A stretch of 64,000 nt of DNA. Origin: Oscheius sp. JU75. Its lineage: Eukaryota > Nematoda > Chromadorea > Rhabditida > Rhabditidae. Positions within the stretch are counted from its first letter, which is position 1. Each line of letters starts with the position of its first letter. Both the position numbers and the translations under genes were made by a program. Positions 17,692 through 27,402 of this stretch are shown piece after piece. The notes under the pieces were generated by a model. That model saw nothing but the letters and a program-made list of their open reading frames with translations. It was not told where the DNA came from and made no database searches. The stretch is from contig JASJZC010000001.1 in NCBI GenBank assembly GCA_037178855.1, positions 6,758,001 through 6,822,000 of the forward strand, read 5' to 3'.

Positions 17692-17879
17692 ACAAGTCCG
17701 GAAGTGCTCTCCCCTTTTCGAGTCGGAGGATGGGGCACATTGGTGGTGTTTCCAGAGCCAGGCTCACCTCCAACGTCGGTCTGAATTGGTTGGAGCCCTG
17801 ACACTAGCCTTTGTATTCTGAATAAAGAGTCCTCCCCCTTGCTAATAAGCTGGCATGTCCACCGGCGGCACGATCAAAG

Positions 17880-17894
17880 CCCCCCCCCCCCCCC
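17880..17894. repeat. 15-nt homopolymer C tract
   Basis: Run of 15 C inside the open frame just before the syntaxin-like exon. One extra base would put an upstream Met (17855 area) into the SNARE frame, so an error or slippage here is likely. Confidence 0.85.
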
Positions 17895-17937
17895 AGCGAA
17901 ATTACAGTTTAGCGCCCGGCCGTATTCTAATTATCAG

Positions 17938-18351
17938 ACACTTTTTGAGGACATTTGGAGCGAGCCCGAATGCTCGTCCTCAGATACTTGTTCTATAGAT
18001 CGACGAGCAATCTGTTCAACAGCCAGACTGGTCAAGGACATGAAGGATCTCGGGGAAATCTTAACCGAGTTAGCAACGATTGACCACGATCAACTCGACA
18101 TGGTCGATTCGATTGAGGAGTACGTTAAACCATCCAGGATGTGCAGCGTGGAAACGAGCAGCTCAAGAAACCCGTACAACACAAGACGACAAGAGTAGAG
18201 TTTTTTTTGTAGAACTTAATATGTTTTTAATGTTCCAGGCCCCTATTGTGGCTGTTCCGTAGCTGGTGGTCTCGTTGCTGGAATTTACACTGGAAAATGG
18301 TTTAAAAATGCTGTTCGGCGAGACCTAGAGCCGAGTTCTTCTTCTTCGTAA
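17938..18351 (+). pseudogene. Syntaxin-17-like SNARE 3' fragment with two frame breaks
   Basis: After an ATTATCAG acceptor the frame reads TLFEDIWSEPE and then a t-SNARE helix: ARLVKDMKDLGEIL, ELATIDHDQLDMVDSIEEYV. At about 18130 the frame shifts by one base. The continuation in another frame (IQDVQRGNEQLKK) completes the SNARE motif with the ionic-layer Gln in the right region. A second one-base shift at about 18258 separates APIVAVP from VAGGLVAGIYTGKWFKN, a short Gly-rich membrane segment, ending at the stop 18349-18351. The order SNARE motif then Pro/Gly-rich membrane hairpin resembles syntaxin-17, the autophagosomal Qa-SNARE. The upstream Habc region is not found. It is either a decayed copy or a gene with assembly errors. 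Confidence 0.55.
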
Positions 18352-18945
18352 AATTATTTTTTCATATCCTCCTTCGCACACATTTCGTAGTCGTCCAATT
18401 GTGATGCCTCTTCTCTTCCAGTAACTTTGCTTGTAATATATCTTTCTACACTTTTATGGGTATGTATCAAGTTTTTAGCCTTCTTTTGTCAATACTATTT
18501 CAGTCATTTGTAGTGTCACCGGCTACCCTTGCCCAATTTTTATGTTTGTAACACTCGTTCCAGAGAAATGGCTGTGTTGATTGAACCAATATTGGGTGCT
18601 CTGGTCGTAGATTTCTTCGTTAAGGAGAGACCCAATTGTTCAAAGAACTTTCTCAAGCATTAGAAGTCTAAATGCTAGAATCTGTGTCATTTTTCACACG
18701 ATCGAGGTATGAATTCCTCTAAGGTTTTACATTAGTTCTTGCAGAACTATTAACTCTTCTTCTCCGAGACAGTTAGGAAGTGCGAAGGAGTTGGACTGGA
18801 TTAGTGGATTACTTACCGAAGATTATTTGTCTTGTCAGTACTATTTTTTGCTTTGACGATGGCTTCCACTGAGAGTACCAAATTATCATTTATCTAAGGT
18901 CCCTGGCTCTTTGCACTCATTTATCGTCGCACACATGAGTGCAAA
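18352..18945. other. Degraded intergenic DNA between the SNARE remnant and the transposase relic
   Basis: AT-rich, with stops in all frames. A short frame near 18567-18661 (MAVLIEPILGALVVDFF) may be a gene or transposon fragment, but I cannot assign it. Confidence 0.4.
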
Positions 18946-19150
18946 GTCTTCTGGGTTCGGGATCGTACTTCCGCTACATTATTGCCAATCCTAGAGAGGC
19001 ATGTTGCTCCAGGAACTCCCGTCTACAGCGACGAATGGCGCGCCTACCGTCAGATTCCACCAAGAGAGGGTGAATCACAGCGTCAATTTCGTCGATCCTG
19101 TAACCGGCTGCCACACGCAGATGATTGAGACATTTGCAGAAACGATCTAA
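18946..19150 (+). pseudogene. Merlin / IS1016-type DDE transposase relic
   Basis: Two adjacent frames together give the diagnostic core of the ISXO2-like (IS1595/IS1016, eukaryotic Merlin) transposase domain. The first is VFWVRDRTSATLLPIL and GTPVYSDEWRAYRQI (the catalytic Asp in SDEW). After a frame break the second is NHSVNFVDPVTGCHTQMIE. The break near 19075, the absence of an N-terminal part and the early stop show it is dead. Merlin elements make 8-9 bp target duplications, so it is a possible source for the 9-bp-flanked MITE near 10.2 kb. Confidence 0.8.
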
Positions 19151-19946
19151 CAGTACGCAAGAGAGTTTGATGCTTATTAGGGATATCTTGACGCGGATTT
19201 GTAGTCACAAAACTGCACGAATGTACCGAGACTTCCGTGATATTTAGAAAGACATCAATCGAGAAAAAAATGAGGATTCGTTGAACATGTGAAAGCAGTG
19301 AGAAGAATAGAAAGAGGGCGGTGTGTTGAAGAAATAGCCCTAACAGATGCTCCGCGAGAACCCAGTTGTAAACTGGCGAAGTCACCTCGCAGACCGGTAA
19401 CAAATTTCTTTTCGCATTTAAACGAGTCTACACAAAATCGAAGAACATGCAAAAATTAGCAGAGAGTTGAAAAAGGTTATTTACACGACAGCAACCAATA
19501 TTTATATCACACAGAGATGAAGCATCGAGAAGATGGGAATGCTGCTTTATCCTTCCTGTCCAAAGTCCTCCTTGAACTTTTCCAGCTTGTCCAGACCAGC
19601 GAAGAGCCACAACTGGCATACCCTCGTAGACGCCGTCCCTTGGCCATAAACATCGTTGACATCAGCCGCCGTTTGGGCTTCATTCGTGCCTTTGAGGAAC
19701 TCATGTCGCAGATGGTAGGGTGGCAGCTCCTTAATAGTCCGGATCAAGACGAATAGAGAACAAGAAGAAGGGAAGTGGTGTCTTGCATGGTGGTGGTAGA
19801 GGACTGCGTGAGCAACACGAGGTGCTGTAACCAATAGCTCGGCCGTTGTCGTAAACAAGGCAGGGGACATGTTTACAAAAAGCGAAAAGTCTTATTTACC
19901 AACCCAATAGAAAGTAAGCGGAGAAATTAAGAAAGATAAGAGCTGC
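19151..19946. other. Region between the transposase relic and the cysteine-rich gene
   Basis: A 107-codon open frame on the minus strand (19547-19870) might be a further exon of the adjacent cysteine-rich gene (hydrophobic patch LFVLIRTIKEL), but no convincing splice links it. Otherwise nothing is supported. Confidence 0.35.
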
Positions 19947-20387
19947 CTAGCGAGCTTCATCTGGAAGGCTAGCTGTCTCTCCATAGTATTGATGGTAGTG
20001 GATGTAGAAGTTGTACCACACTGAAAGTATTGTGTGGGAAGTTTAGTACAGGACATACTCGTGGGTGAAAGAAGGTGATTGCACCATGGGCAGAAGAGTT
20101 CGTCGTTTCGGATGTTAACATCCCTGAAGCAATTGCTGTGAATACAAAAGGTGCAGTTTCCAGGGCACTGGACAATCTGATGGCCAAGAAGAGTCTCGCG
20201 GCAGACCTGAATGCACCATTTTTTTTCTCCCAATCGTTCAACTCACATGACACGGATATTGAATTTGTGGATGTGGCACAGGTCCTACATCACGGTCCTG
20301 AAAATGTTGTATTTGTAGGCTGCGACAAAACACTACCTCCTCATCGTCCCTGTCAAGAGCAGCCATCTCTGGAACAACAGCATCCAT
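19947..20387 (-). CDS. Small cysteine-rich (C4HC3-like RING/PHD) protein
   Basis: Exon 1 starts MDAVVPEMAALDRDDEE, and a 40-nt intron leads to DRDVGPVPHPQIQYPCH. The next exon gives VCRETLLGHQIVQCPGN, then CTFCIHSNCF and LFCPWCNHLLSP. The metal-ligand order CxxC, CxxxC, HxxC, CxxC resembles RING-CH or PHD fingers. A 38-nt intron follows and the frame ends WYNFYIHYHQYYGE...DEAR. An alternative read-through of that intron gives a hydrophobic C-terminus (LLSFLISPLTFYWVG), so the 3' structure is unsure. The pattern CxVC ... CPG ... C ... LxCxxC recurs in the duplicated gene at 43.98-44.76 kb, suggesting a distant paralogue. Function unknown; a ubiquitin-ligase or adaptor role would be inference only. 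Confidence 0.5.
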
Positions 20388-21121
20388 CTTCTGAATGGAA
20401 AGTTTGAACTGTTTTGATCGAGAAAGAGCGAAAGTTGGTTACCGTACCGCCTGCATGAGAGTCCAGAGGGGGGAGAGGGGCGCTGTGGTGGAGCATCCAT
20501 CTATAAAAATGCTCTCTTATAAAAATGAAAATGATTCCTTTCTCATCACTCTCCCAACTCCTAGGTCAGAGTTTATTTCGTCATCTGCAGCGGACGTGCA
20601 CCACCAGTTTCCAAGCTTATGGCTCCCGAGGATTTCTCGCGACAACGCGAGTTACCTGTGCGGTGCTTCGTTGATAGAAAAAAAGAAGAAGAAGAAGTCT
20701 TTCACATCTTGCTTCTTTTTCTCCCTTTTCACGAGTTTCAAGACACCTGAATCTATTGATCTGACCGTTTGCTGTCTTTAGACTGTTCTGATTGAGAACA
20801 GCTCTGATTCGTTCTGCTTGAAACGTTCGTATAAGTGTGAATGTAGTCTGATTCGAATCTGCGTGATCAGAAACCCAGTAATCTCAGCGGAAACAACGTT
20901 CCTGTCAATGCATTAAAAGACAACAGTTTCTGTTTCCATTATCGATTTCCAATTCATAGCTGCTTTTCAAAACGAGATGTTCTACTCGACTGCCTTTTCA
21001 CGTTATTTTTGTTGAAAAGATTTAATTACCAGCAAGTAACCGCGCTCTAAACCGACTTCGTTCGGTCCATCAAAACTACTTTCTTTTCCAATCTCGTTCT
21101 CAAACACCGTCTTGTCAGAAT
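20388..21121. other. Intergenic region upstream of the chromodomain gene
   Basis: Contains two TATAAAAATG-like repeats at about 20.50-20.53 kb and a 128-codon open frame (20395-20781, +) of low complexity that I do not accept. No other feature seen. Confidence 0.4.
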
Positions 21122-21668
21122 ATGCCCCCAAAGAAGTATATCCCGAGATCCAAAGGACAGACTGTTGAAGAGATCCTGGACAGAAGACCATCGAAGACGA
21201 TTCAAGGAAAATTTGAATATTTGGTTCAATGGCAGGCTCGTGGATTATTTTTTAAACACTCTTTGACCCTTTTTCTTTCAGAATTCCGAAGATAATACGT
21301 GGGAGCCCGAAGACAATCTTAACTGTCCGACATTGATTCCCCGATTCGAATGTAAGTACTACTTGAAGAGGGAACAGAAAGATGCCAAGGTTTGAAAGTT
21401 TTTCTAACAGGACCAAGAACTTTTTTTGAAGAAACAAAAAGAGGAGCAAAGGACTCCGTTGGAAGTCGTGGAAAGACATTCCTTCAATGGACAGACGCAT
21501 TTCTTGATCAAGTTCGATGACGGCTGTGCTGATCGCATCCCTGCCAAAACGGCCAATCTGTTGTGGGTTTTAGACTGTTCTGTGCTAGTTTGATGTTTTA
21601 GATACACCGATCTGATCTTGAGATATTACGAAGACAATGCTCAAATTGAAGGGAAGGAAGAGGACTAG
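21122..21668 (+). CDS. HP1-like chromodomain plus chromoshadow-domain protein
   Basis: A heterochromatin-protein-1-like chromatin reader. Residues of the chromodomain read VEEILDRR, FEYLVQWQ, NSEDNTWEPEDNL and LIPRFE. Aromatic-cage positions are partly conserved: Tyr of EYLVQW, Trp of QW and Trp of NTWEPE. A short basic linker leads to a chromoshadow-like part (PLEVVERHSFNG, THFLIKFDDGCADRIPAKTANL, YTDLILRYYEDN) ending in an acidic tail. To keep EYLVQW intact the first intron must use a GC donor (CAG/GCTCGT at about 21240). The second intron is best read as 42 nt and the third as starting GTTGTG inside NL/YTDL. A TTGTCAG acceptor lies 3 nt before the ATG. Smaller than most HP1 proteins; the chromoshadow assignment is weaker than the chromodomain. 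Confidence 0.85.
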
Positions 21669-22148
21669 AACAATCTGAAATTTTTTTGTTTTCCAAATGT
21701 GATAAACGGGTCATTTTTGAGAGAATTCTCAACTACACTGATCTGGTTCAGTGTATTAAACGAGTGGCGTCCGGACCAAACCCTACAACCCCTCGGACTC
21801 GGGTCGCTCGGGCCGAAAGCGCATGTCTTAGCAATATACACCAACTTTGAAATATGGTGTACAGAGGGACAGACGGGGAATAGATTCTCTGAGGTAGTGG
21901 ATCACCCACCTATAGTTCCTCTAGCAGGGAAACCCGTATCCTCTCGTTATTTGGTTTTGCCATGTCCCTTTTCGTACCGTCTTTGATCTGGTGCTCAACT
22001 TCCATCTTTTGCACTTCTCACCTCAATCAGACAGTCAATAGAACCTTTTGAACCTTTGTAAGGGCGACAAGGTCAAAGTGTCTGGATTATTTTTATCCGA
22101 AACGACCCAGAGCCTGTTCAAATAACACGAAGCAGTCAGTCTACTGCA
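21669..22148. other. Intergenic region with a tRNA-like/SINE fragment
   Basis: No gene supported. The stretch 21762-21835 shares GTGGCGTCCGGACCAAA and a reversed A-box-like motif with repeats in TMEM94 introns (see the SINE-like entries). Confidence 0.4.
21762..21835 (-). repeat. Possible tRNA-derived SINE copy (third, most diverged)
   Basis: On the minus strand an A-box-like stretch (GCTAAGACATGCGC) is followed about 45 nt later by TTTGGTCCGGACGCCAC. This last module is shared with copies at 52.81-52.94 and 53.82-53.94 kb. No clear B box here, so the call is tentative. Confidence 0.4.
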
Positions 22149-22455
22149 ATGCTGTTCCCTGTTGTGCTCGTCTTTCTCATCCCCGTTTGCCTGGCCGAAA
22201 GACCCAAATTCTGCTCTTTTCTTCCGGATAAGGGCTCCTGCTCTGGTCTTTACCTCAAAGCCTTCTTCAATCAGACCAGTGGCGAATGCGAGAAGTTCAT
22301 CTACGGAGGGTGTAATGGGAATGAGAACAGGTGGAAAAAGAGAGAGAAAGACTCAAAACAATTTCAGATTCAACTCTTTTGGCGAATGCCTCACCATGTG
22401 CAAGGTAGTTTCGAAGATATCTCGTCAAATTGAGATCTTGGACATTGTCAAATAA
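22149..22455 (+). CDS. Secreted single-domain Kunitz-type protein
   Basis: A signal peptide (MLFPVVLVFLIPVCLA) is followed by one Kunitz/BPTI fold: FCSFLPDKGSCSG, FFNQTSGECEKFIYGGCNGN and, after a 37-nt intron, FNSFGECLTMCK. All six cysteines are in the canonical order and the YGGCxGNxN core is intact. The P1-like position after the second Cys is not the Lys/Arg of classic trypsin inhibitors (SGLYL), so specificity is uncertain. The C-terminal extension is short and basic. The AATAAA signal (22454-22459) overlaps the stop codon. The 3' end overlaps that of the MSP-domain gene on the other strand by about 30 bp. Likely an extracellular serine-protease inhibitor or a sperm/seminal protein by neighbourhood (inference). 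Confidence 0.85.
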
Positions 22456-22933
22456 TAAATGACATACGGCACAGTTTTACTCGTCACTCTTCTTTGATCC
22501 CTTTCTTTCTCAAGCGGGATGTTGACCTCTCCACGTTGAGCACCGGCTTTGAACGAAGCCTGCGCGTCAGTCTCGTCTTCCGGAACCTCGACCCACTGGA
22601 CGACCATCTTTTCTTTTTTCCAACTCCCACGTAGCGCATGTCTTCAATCTCCGTGCTTCCTTTCGTGTTGACGAAGCCGTAGATTGGCTGAACGCGGAGG
22701 AACTCCAGATTCGAGATCTTCACCTGCGAATGGTCAATGTTGAGAGTGTCTATAGGGAACGCAAGAGACACAGATAGTCAAGATGCCCCACTGGACTGTT
22801 CAAAAGAGTAAAAAGTAGAAAAGAAACTGATCTTCAAGCAGCTGCGACTCTCGAAACTGGAAGTCACGTTGTGGAAGATATTTTCACCAGCAGCCGTAAG
22901 AGTCAGCTCCTTGCGGTCGACCGTCAAAGCCAT
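22425..22933 (-). CDS. MSP-domain sperm protein of the nematode SSP type
   Basis: Nematode sperm-specific class P proteins are single MSP (immunoglobulin-like) domains. Here the exons give MALTVDRKELTLTAAGENIF, HNVTSSFESRSCLK, LEFLRVQPIYGFV, STEIEDMRYVG, MVVQWVEVPEDETDAQ and ASFKAGAQRGEVNIPL. The pairs RVQPIYGFV and ETDAQASFKAG are hallmark SSP strings. A GTTTCTAG acceptor sits 6 nt before the ATG. The protein continues past the usual end of the domain with a basic tail (EKERDQRRVTSK) to a stop inside the convergent Kunitz gene. Its start codon is 120 bp from that of a divergent PP1 gene. It is the strongest single marker that the source is a nematode. Confidence 0.85.
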
Positions 22934-23053
22934 CGGAGACTAGAAACTGCAGTCACTTCTTTTCAAATTTTCAAACTTTTCTTTCAAAAACAATCAAACA
23001 ATGCAGTGTTTTTGAAAAAGCAATAGAAATGGTATTCAGTCCAGCCAGTGCAA
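22934..23053. promoter_or_regulatory. Short bidirectional promoter between the SSP and PP1 genes
   Basis: Only 120 bp separate the two start codons, and each side has an AG acceptor near its ATG. The interval must carry control elements for both genes. No factor motif is claimed. Confidence 0.6.
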
Positions 23054-24252
23054 ATGTCAGCACCAGTCGTCATGGAGGAAGAATGCGACAGTGTGACCAG
23101 CTTCATCGACCGTATCCTAGGAGGTTTGTCTCGTCCTTCTCGCCTACCATTCAAACCATTTTAAGTGAATGACGTCAATAACATGTCCCTAACATATGCG
23201 ATCTCTGCCGACGAAATGATGTCCATGGTCCGCAAGTGTCAAGAGGTAGTCCGAAAGCAGCCAGTCATGATCGAACTGAATCCAGGCGTCAAAATCTGCG
23301 GCGATGTACACGGTCAATTTGCCGATCTGCTAAGGATTTGGAACAAATGCGGCTACCCGAACGATCATCCCTACTTGTTTTTGGGTTTATTTTTATCAAT
23401 TTTATTTTTATTTTTGTGTGTTTTTGGGCGACTACGTGGATCGTGGACGACAGCAGCTCGAGGTCATCTCCGTTCTGGTCGGCTTCAAGGTGGCGATGCC
23501 CGAATCCTTTTTCCTCCTCCGCGGAAACCACGAGGTGAATACCTATAAGGGTAGATGTCTCTTTTATCCAAAATGACGTATCATCATATACAAATTTTGG
23601 GTGGTCCCCATACTGTCAGTGGAATAACAAGTTTCTTCAGTGCTCCGCGATTAATCGTACCTACGGCTTCTACGACGAATGCAACCGACGCTACAAGACG
23701 GTAAGACTCTACGACGCCTTCCAGGACTTCTTCAACTATCTGCCTCTCTGTGCCCTGGTCGGAGGAAGGATTTTCTGCATGCACGGAGGCATCTCGCCGC
23801 TGCTGACCTCCTGGGATCAACTAGAAGACTCGAAAGTCACTCGTCCTCTGGAGCCGAGTTCTCGCAGTCTGGCCTCGGATCTCCTCTGGTCCGATCCGGA
23901 TTCCCATGTGGCTGGCTGGGCCAAGAACGGACGAGGAGTCAGTGTCACCTTCGGGGAAGACGTCGTGCGTGAGTTCTGCCGCAAAATGGACATAGACCTC
24001 ATTGTGAGAGGTCATCAGGTGAGTATACCCTCATTCCGACACATACAACTACTTGTTCAGGTCGTCCAGGACGGATACGAGTTCTTCGCGGAGCGTCATC
24101 TAGTCACTATCTTCTCGGCTCCAAGATACTGTGGCGAATTTGATAATTCCGCGGCTGTAATGTGCGTGAGTTCGAAGATGGAGGTCTCCTTCGAGGTCAT
24201 CAAGGCCAGAGTCCTTCCTCCGAAGTTCGTCAGCAAGAAGAAGAAGAAATAA
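23054..24252 (+). CDS. PP1-family protein phosphatase catalytic subunit, 321 residues
   Basis: A metallo-serine/threonine phosphatase. The spliced protein has [76 protein letters not shown] and [11 protein letters not shown]. All metal- and phosphate-binding residues (D, H, D, N, H, H) are present. The usual RAHQ is RGHQ, the usual SAPNYCGEFDN has Arg for Asn, and the C-terminus is a poly-Lys run. This makes it a diverged, lineage-specific PP1 like the nematode sperm GSP enzymes (inference). Four introns. The second (23385-23427, 43 nt) starts GT but ends GG, and no AG lies nearby. Its excision is needed to restore GDYVDRG. An AATAAA signal is at 24295. Confidence 0.9.
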
Positions 24253-25213
24253 TCGGAAGGACTACCCAACAAGAGCGATAGATAACGTGGATAGAATAAA
24301 AATGCGGCTTGAATCCTCCTGACACATGTCCTCATCTTTACGAGCCTCATGTTTTCGTGCCCATACGGCCTCGCGGCGGCGGAGACAAAGAGCCATCAGT
24401 GTCTCTGGCTCCCCTCGGTGAGTGAAAGAGACCGAAAACATTGATTCCGGGCGATACAATCGCAGTTCGAACAAGGAGTCTTCGCAGCATGGGGGCAGAG
24501 ACTTGGACAGGGCGAGAAGATTCGCAACTCTGATCTTGGACATGGGTCAGACGAGAGCGAAAGTGAGAAGAACCGAACGCTTCTCTACGAGATTGAAATG
24601 GGCGATTGGAGAGACTCTAAAATCTGATTTCTATCTGTTCAGACTCATGGAACTCTGCGAAGATACGAATTGTCCTCTTTGTATAGATATGAATCTCTTC
24701 AGCTTGGCTAGAATAGGGAACAAACGAGTCAGCAAGGCTTTCAAATCTGCAGTAACTTCGCTTCGCCTCGATAAGTCAACTCCACAGAACAGAGCTCCTC
24801 CTCCGCCGTTTCGTCTTTGTCCCAGTGCCTATCTCGTATATCTAATCGCGCGTTCAACCCATAAATACGGTCCTGTTTTCGGGGCCCTCCTTCACTCCTC
24901 AGGCCCGCCTTCTCCCTGGGTGACCAACTTGGCTATCTGCTTCCTTCCCTAACGACTGCCTCCTATCAGTTCTCTCCTTGCTGTCCATCGATTGGCGGTC
25001 TCTTTGGTTGTCTAGCTGTATGACTATACAAGTGCTCATAGGGCTAGCGATCCAAGGTGACAGCCTTTTCGAATCTCCCTTTATGTTAGTCCGAATAGAC
25101 TCTTTATAGAAAAAAATACCCGTATTGCTTTTGAGAGACAATAACGATTGGGAAAAAAAATGGCGGACAAACCAAGCCCTAACAAAATCTATAAACTATG
25201 AAGAAAACAAACT
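24253..25213. other. Intergenic region between PP1 and TIMM44
   Basis: A 176-codon open frame (24422-24952, +) has no signal, domain or splice support and is not accepted. The remainder shows nothing recognisable. Confidence 0.4.
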
Positions 25214-27057
25214 CTACAAGGCATGAGGAGCTTCTTGGAAGTGGACTTCAAGCAGTTTCCAGGCCACCGCGGGATTATATTCCTCCATATCGCGGCACAT
25301 TACCCACACGTGTTGCACTTTGACCGGATTGTTCTGAAAATTGTCTGATTTGTATGGCAAATGAATTCAAAATAGCAAAGTTCGATCTCTAGGCCAATGA
25401 AATAAACTTTTCAATCAATTCCTAACATCTTTCGGTCGATTTCTGCCGAGATTATCCAGAAAAACGCGCGAAAAGAGGACTTATCTAGATGGTTTTGTCA
25501 AGATAACGAACAAACGAGTTCTCGTCTGCGAGATGTTAGAATTCTTCGAACTGACAAGGAAAACTTACAGCATCTCCTTGTACTACTTTTCCTTCCGAAT
25601 TTTTGACCACATTTATCATGTAGACATTGAAGCTGATGATGATGACAGGTCCCTGTTCCATCATTTTGCCGGAAACCATCTGAAATTTTTGCTTTACGAG
25701 AACTAATAACTCGATACCTCGACTTTGCTGATGTCAATAACTCGGGAGTCTTTTGTCGAAAACTTGATCTTCTCGTATTCCTTAAGAACATTGGCCAGGA
25801 TGTTGAAAGCGCGTTCGTGGCACCAATCTTGCAGAACTTCGATATCTCCACGAATGAAAGCCTCCAAAACGTTCGGTATGACTTCTTTTTCGCAAAACCG
25901 CAGCCATTCAATCTTATTAAAGGACGGATCGACCTTGGCGATCTCCGTCAGCACTTCCGAGACTTCATTTGTGCCTCCTGAAACCGTGTTTTGACTCTAA
26001 AGAAGAGCAGACTAACCGAATACCCCGGAAATTCGCTCTGTAATACCACGCATTAAACGGACAGCAACGTTGTCACTCTCATCATAACGGATCTTCCAGT
26101 CGAGAAGTTCTAAATCAAGTGTGTTTGTGACAAAATATACAAAAACCAACTGTTGTAATAGACATTTTCTTCGGAGAACTTCTTCCATCCTGCTGACCAT
26201 TTGGACTCCTTGTGCAGGGTTACATCAGTTGCATCGCTGAAAATTGTTTTTATTTTTTTCAAAACTTTCGGGGAAAAGAGTAAAACAGTCAAAAAGACAA
26301 GATACTTACTCGTTGGCCTCAACAGTTCGTTTGGCCCATTCGGACTGGAAACCTTCCGTTCGTTTCTTCAACTGTTCTGGTCGGCTGTACATCCGGACGT
26401 CGGTAATGGTGTCAATTTCGTCTTTTACGCTCTTCATCGACTGAATTTTGATGCATGAACATAGTATAATTGAGAAGACTTACTGTGGAGACTTGTTTGT
26501 ACACTTCAGTATCGCCGACTTTCTCGGCGATCTTCTCCACATGTTCGGCTGCAACACGTGCCTGTTTTAAGGCTTCTTCTCCGGCAGCCGTGAGTTTTTT
26601 ACCAGCCTCGGTTTTCTGTACTTCTTTGATCATCTTCGTCAACTGTTCACTGAGCTCTTCCAACTTGACTTTGACTACCTCGGAGCTCTTCAGAGTCTCT
26701 TTCTCGACGATTTCCTACGATCAAATAAAATGGAAGAAGTCGATTAAAAAACTCACAAATTTCTTCCTAGCATCCTTGAGAGCATCACTGTCATTCAATT
26801 CCTGCATTCTTTGTCGTAGCTGCTTCTGATGTTCCTGAAACAAGATTAGTTTGGGGAGAACTGAAAGCAAGACTCACATGAAGTTCCTTATTTCTTTCCA
26901 GCTCGTCCTTAACATTATCGATGAGATTTCCGAGGAAGCCCTTCCTCTGCGGAGCACTGTAGAATCGTAGAGGCTGGTGTGTGGCTGGAGCATAAACTAA
27001 GGCCGGATGAGACCGGTAAATTCCAGCAACGAGCCTGGATCCAGCACGGCTGAGCAT
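25214..27057 (-). CDS. TIMM44: TIM44, inner-membrane import motor anchor
   Basis: TIM44 tethers mtHsp70 to the TIM23 channel on the matrix side of the inner membrane. The N-terminus (MLSRAGSRLVAGIYRSHP) is a typical presequence with Arg and no acids, followed by RKGFLGNLIDNVKDE. The middle is a charged coiled coil (KKLTAAGEEALKQARVAAEH). The C-terminal Tim44-like domain reads YYNKLLDWKIRYDESDNVAVRLMRG, FNKIEWLRFCEKEVIPNVLEAFIRGD, LQDWCHERAFNIL, DISKVEMVSG and HVWVMCRDMEEYNPAVAWKLLE. Exons join in frame through short introns. A TTTTTTTAG acceptor lies 2 nt before the ATG. Domain order and overall size (roughly 450 residues) match the family. Confidence 0.93.
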
Positions 27058-27402
27058 TGCTAAAAAAAACTCGTTGTTTTCTAGGCTGTGCAGGCAATAT
27101 GAAGAGAGCAATTAGAACATTGAGTGTCAGATGCTTTCTCACGTCGCCATGCAGCGAGGTAATGCAAAATTGAAACAGAAAAGAGGAAGAAAACAATCAG
27201 AATCAGCTCGAACAGTTGAAAATTGCATGGACCGTTACTGGCGCCGAGATTCATACAAAGGCTTTTCGTTACAGGACACGGGATTGGTGAATTAGCGGTA
27301 AATACGACGATTTGAACGTCTGCTTGCCGTTTTTTTTTCTTTTGCCAACCGAATTATCTACATTTCCACTTTTTGACGTGAGGTAAAATTCGCTGCTTCA
27401 GG
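27058..27402. promoter_or_regulatory. Divergent promoter region, TIMM44 and Mad3/BUBR1
   Basis: 345 bp between divergent start codons, each preceded by an AG acceptor, so transcription of both genes must begin within or near this segment. No specific motif is claimed. Confidence 0.55.

Larger units (their letters stand above)
17064..17937. other. Gene-poor region with homopolymer tracts upstream of the Pgp gene
   Basis: Contains the promoter side of the minus-strand transporter, a 59-nt T tract and a 15-nt C tract. No coding region is supported up to the syntaxin-like remnant. Confidence 0.5.

Noticed and set aside
21380-21420. 21-nt intron in the chromodomain gene
   Set aside because: A 42-nt intron ending at the later TTTTTTTGAAG acceptor keeps the frame and fits local intron sizes.
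24422-24952. 176-codon open frame after PP1
   Set aside because: No recognisable motif and no acceptor near the ATG, unlike true genes here.
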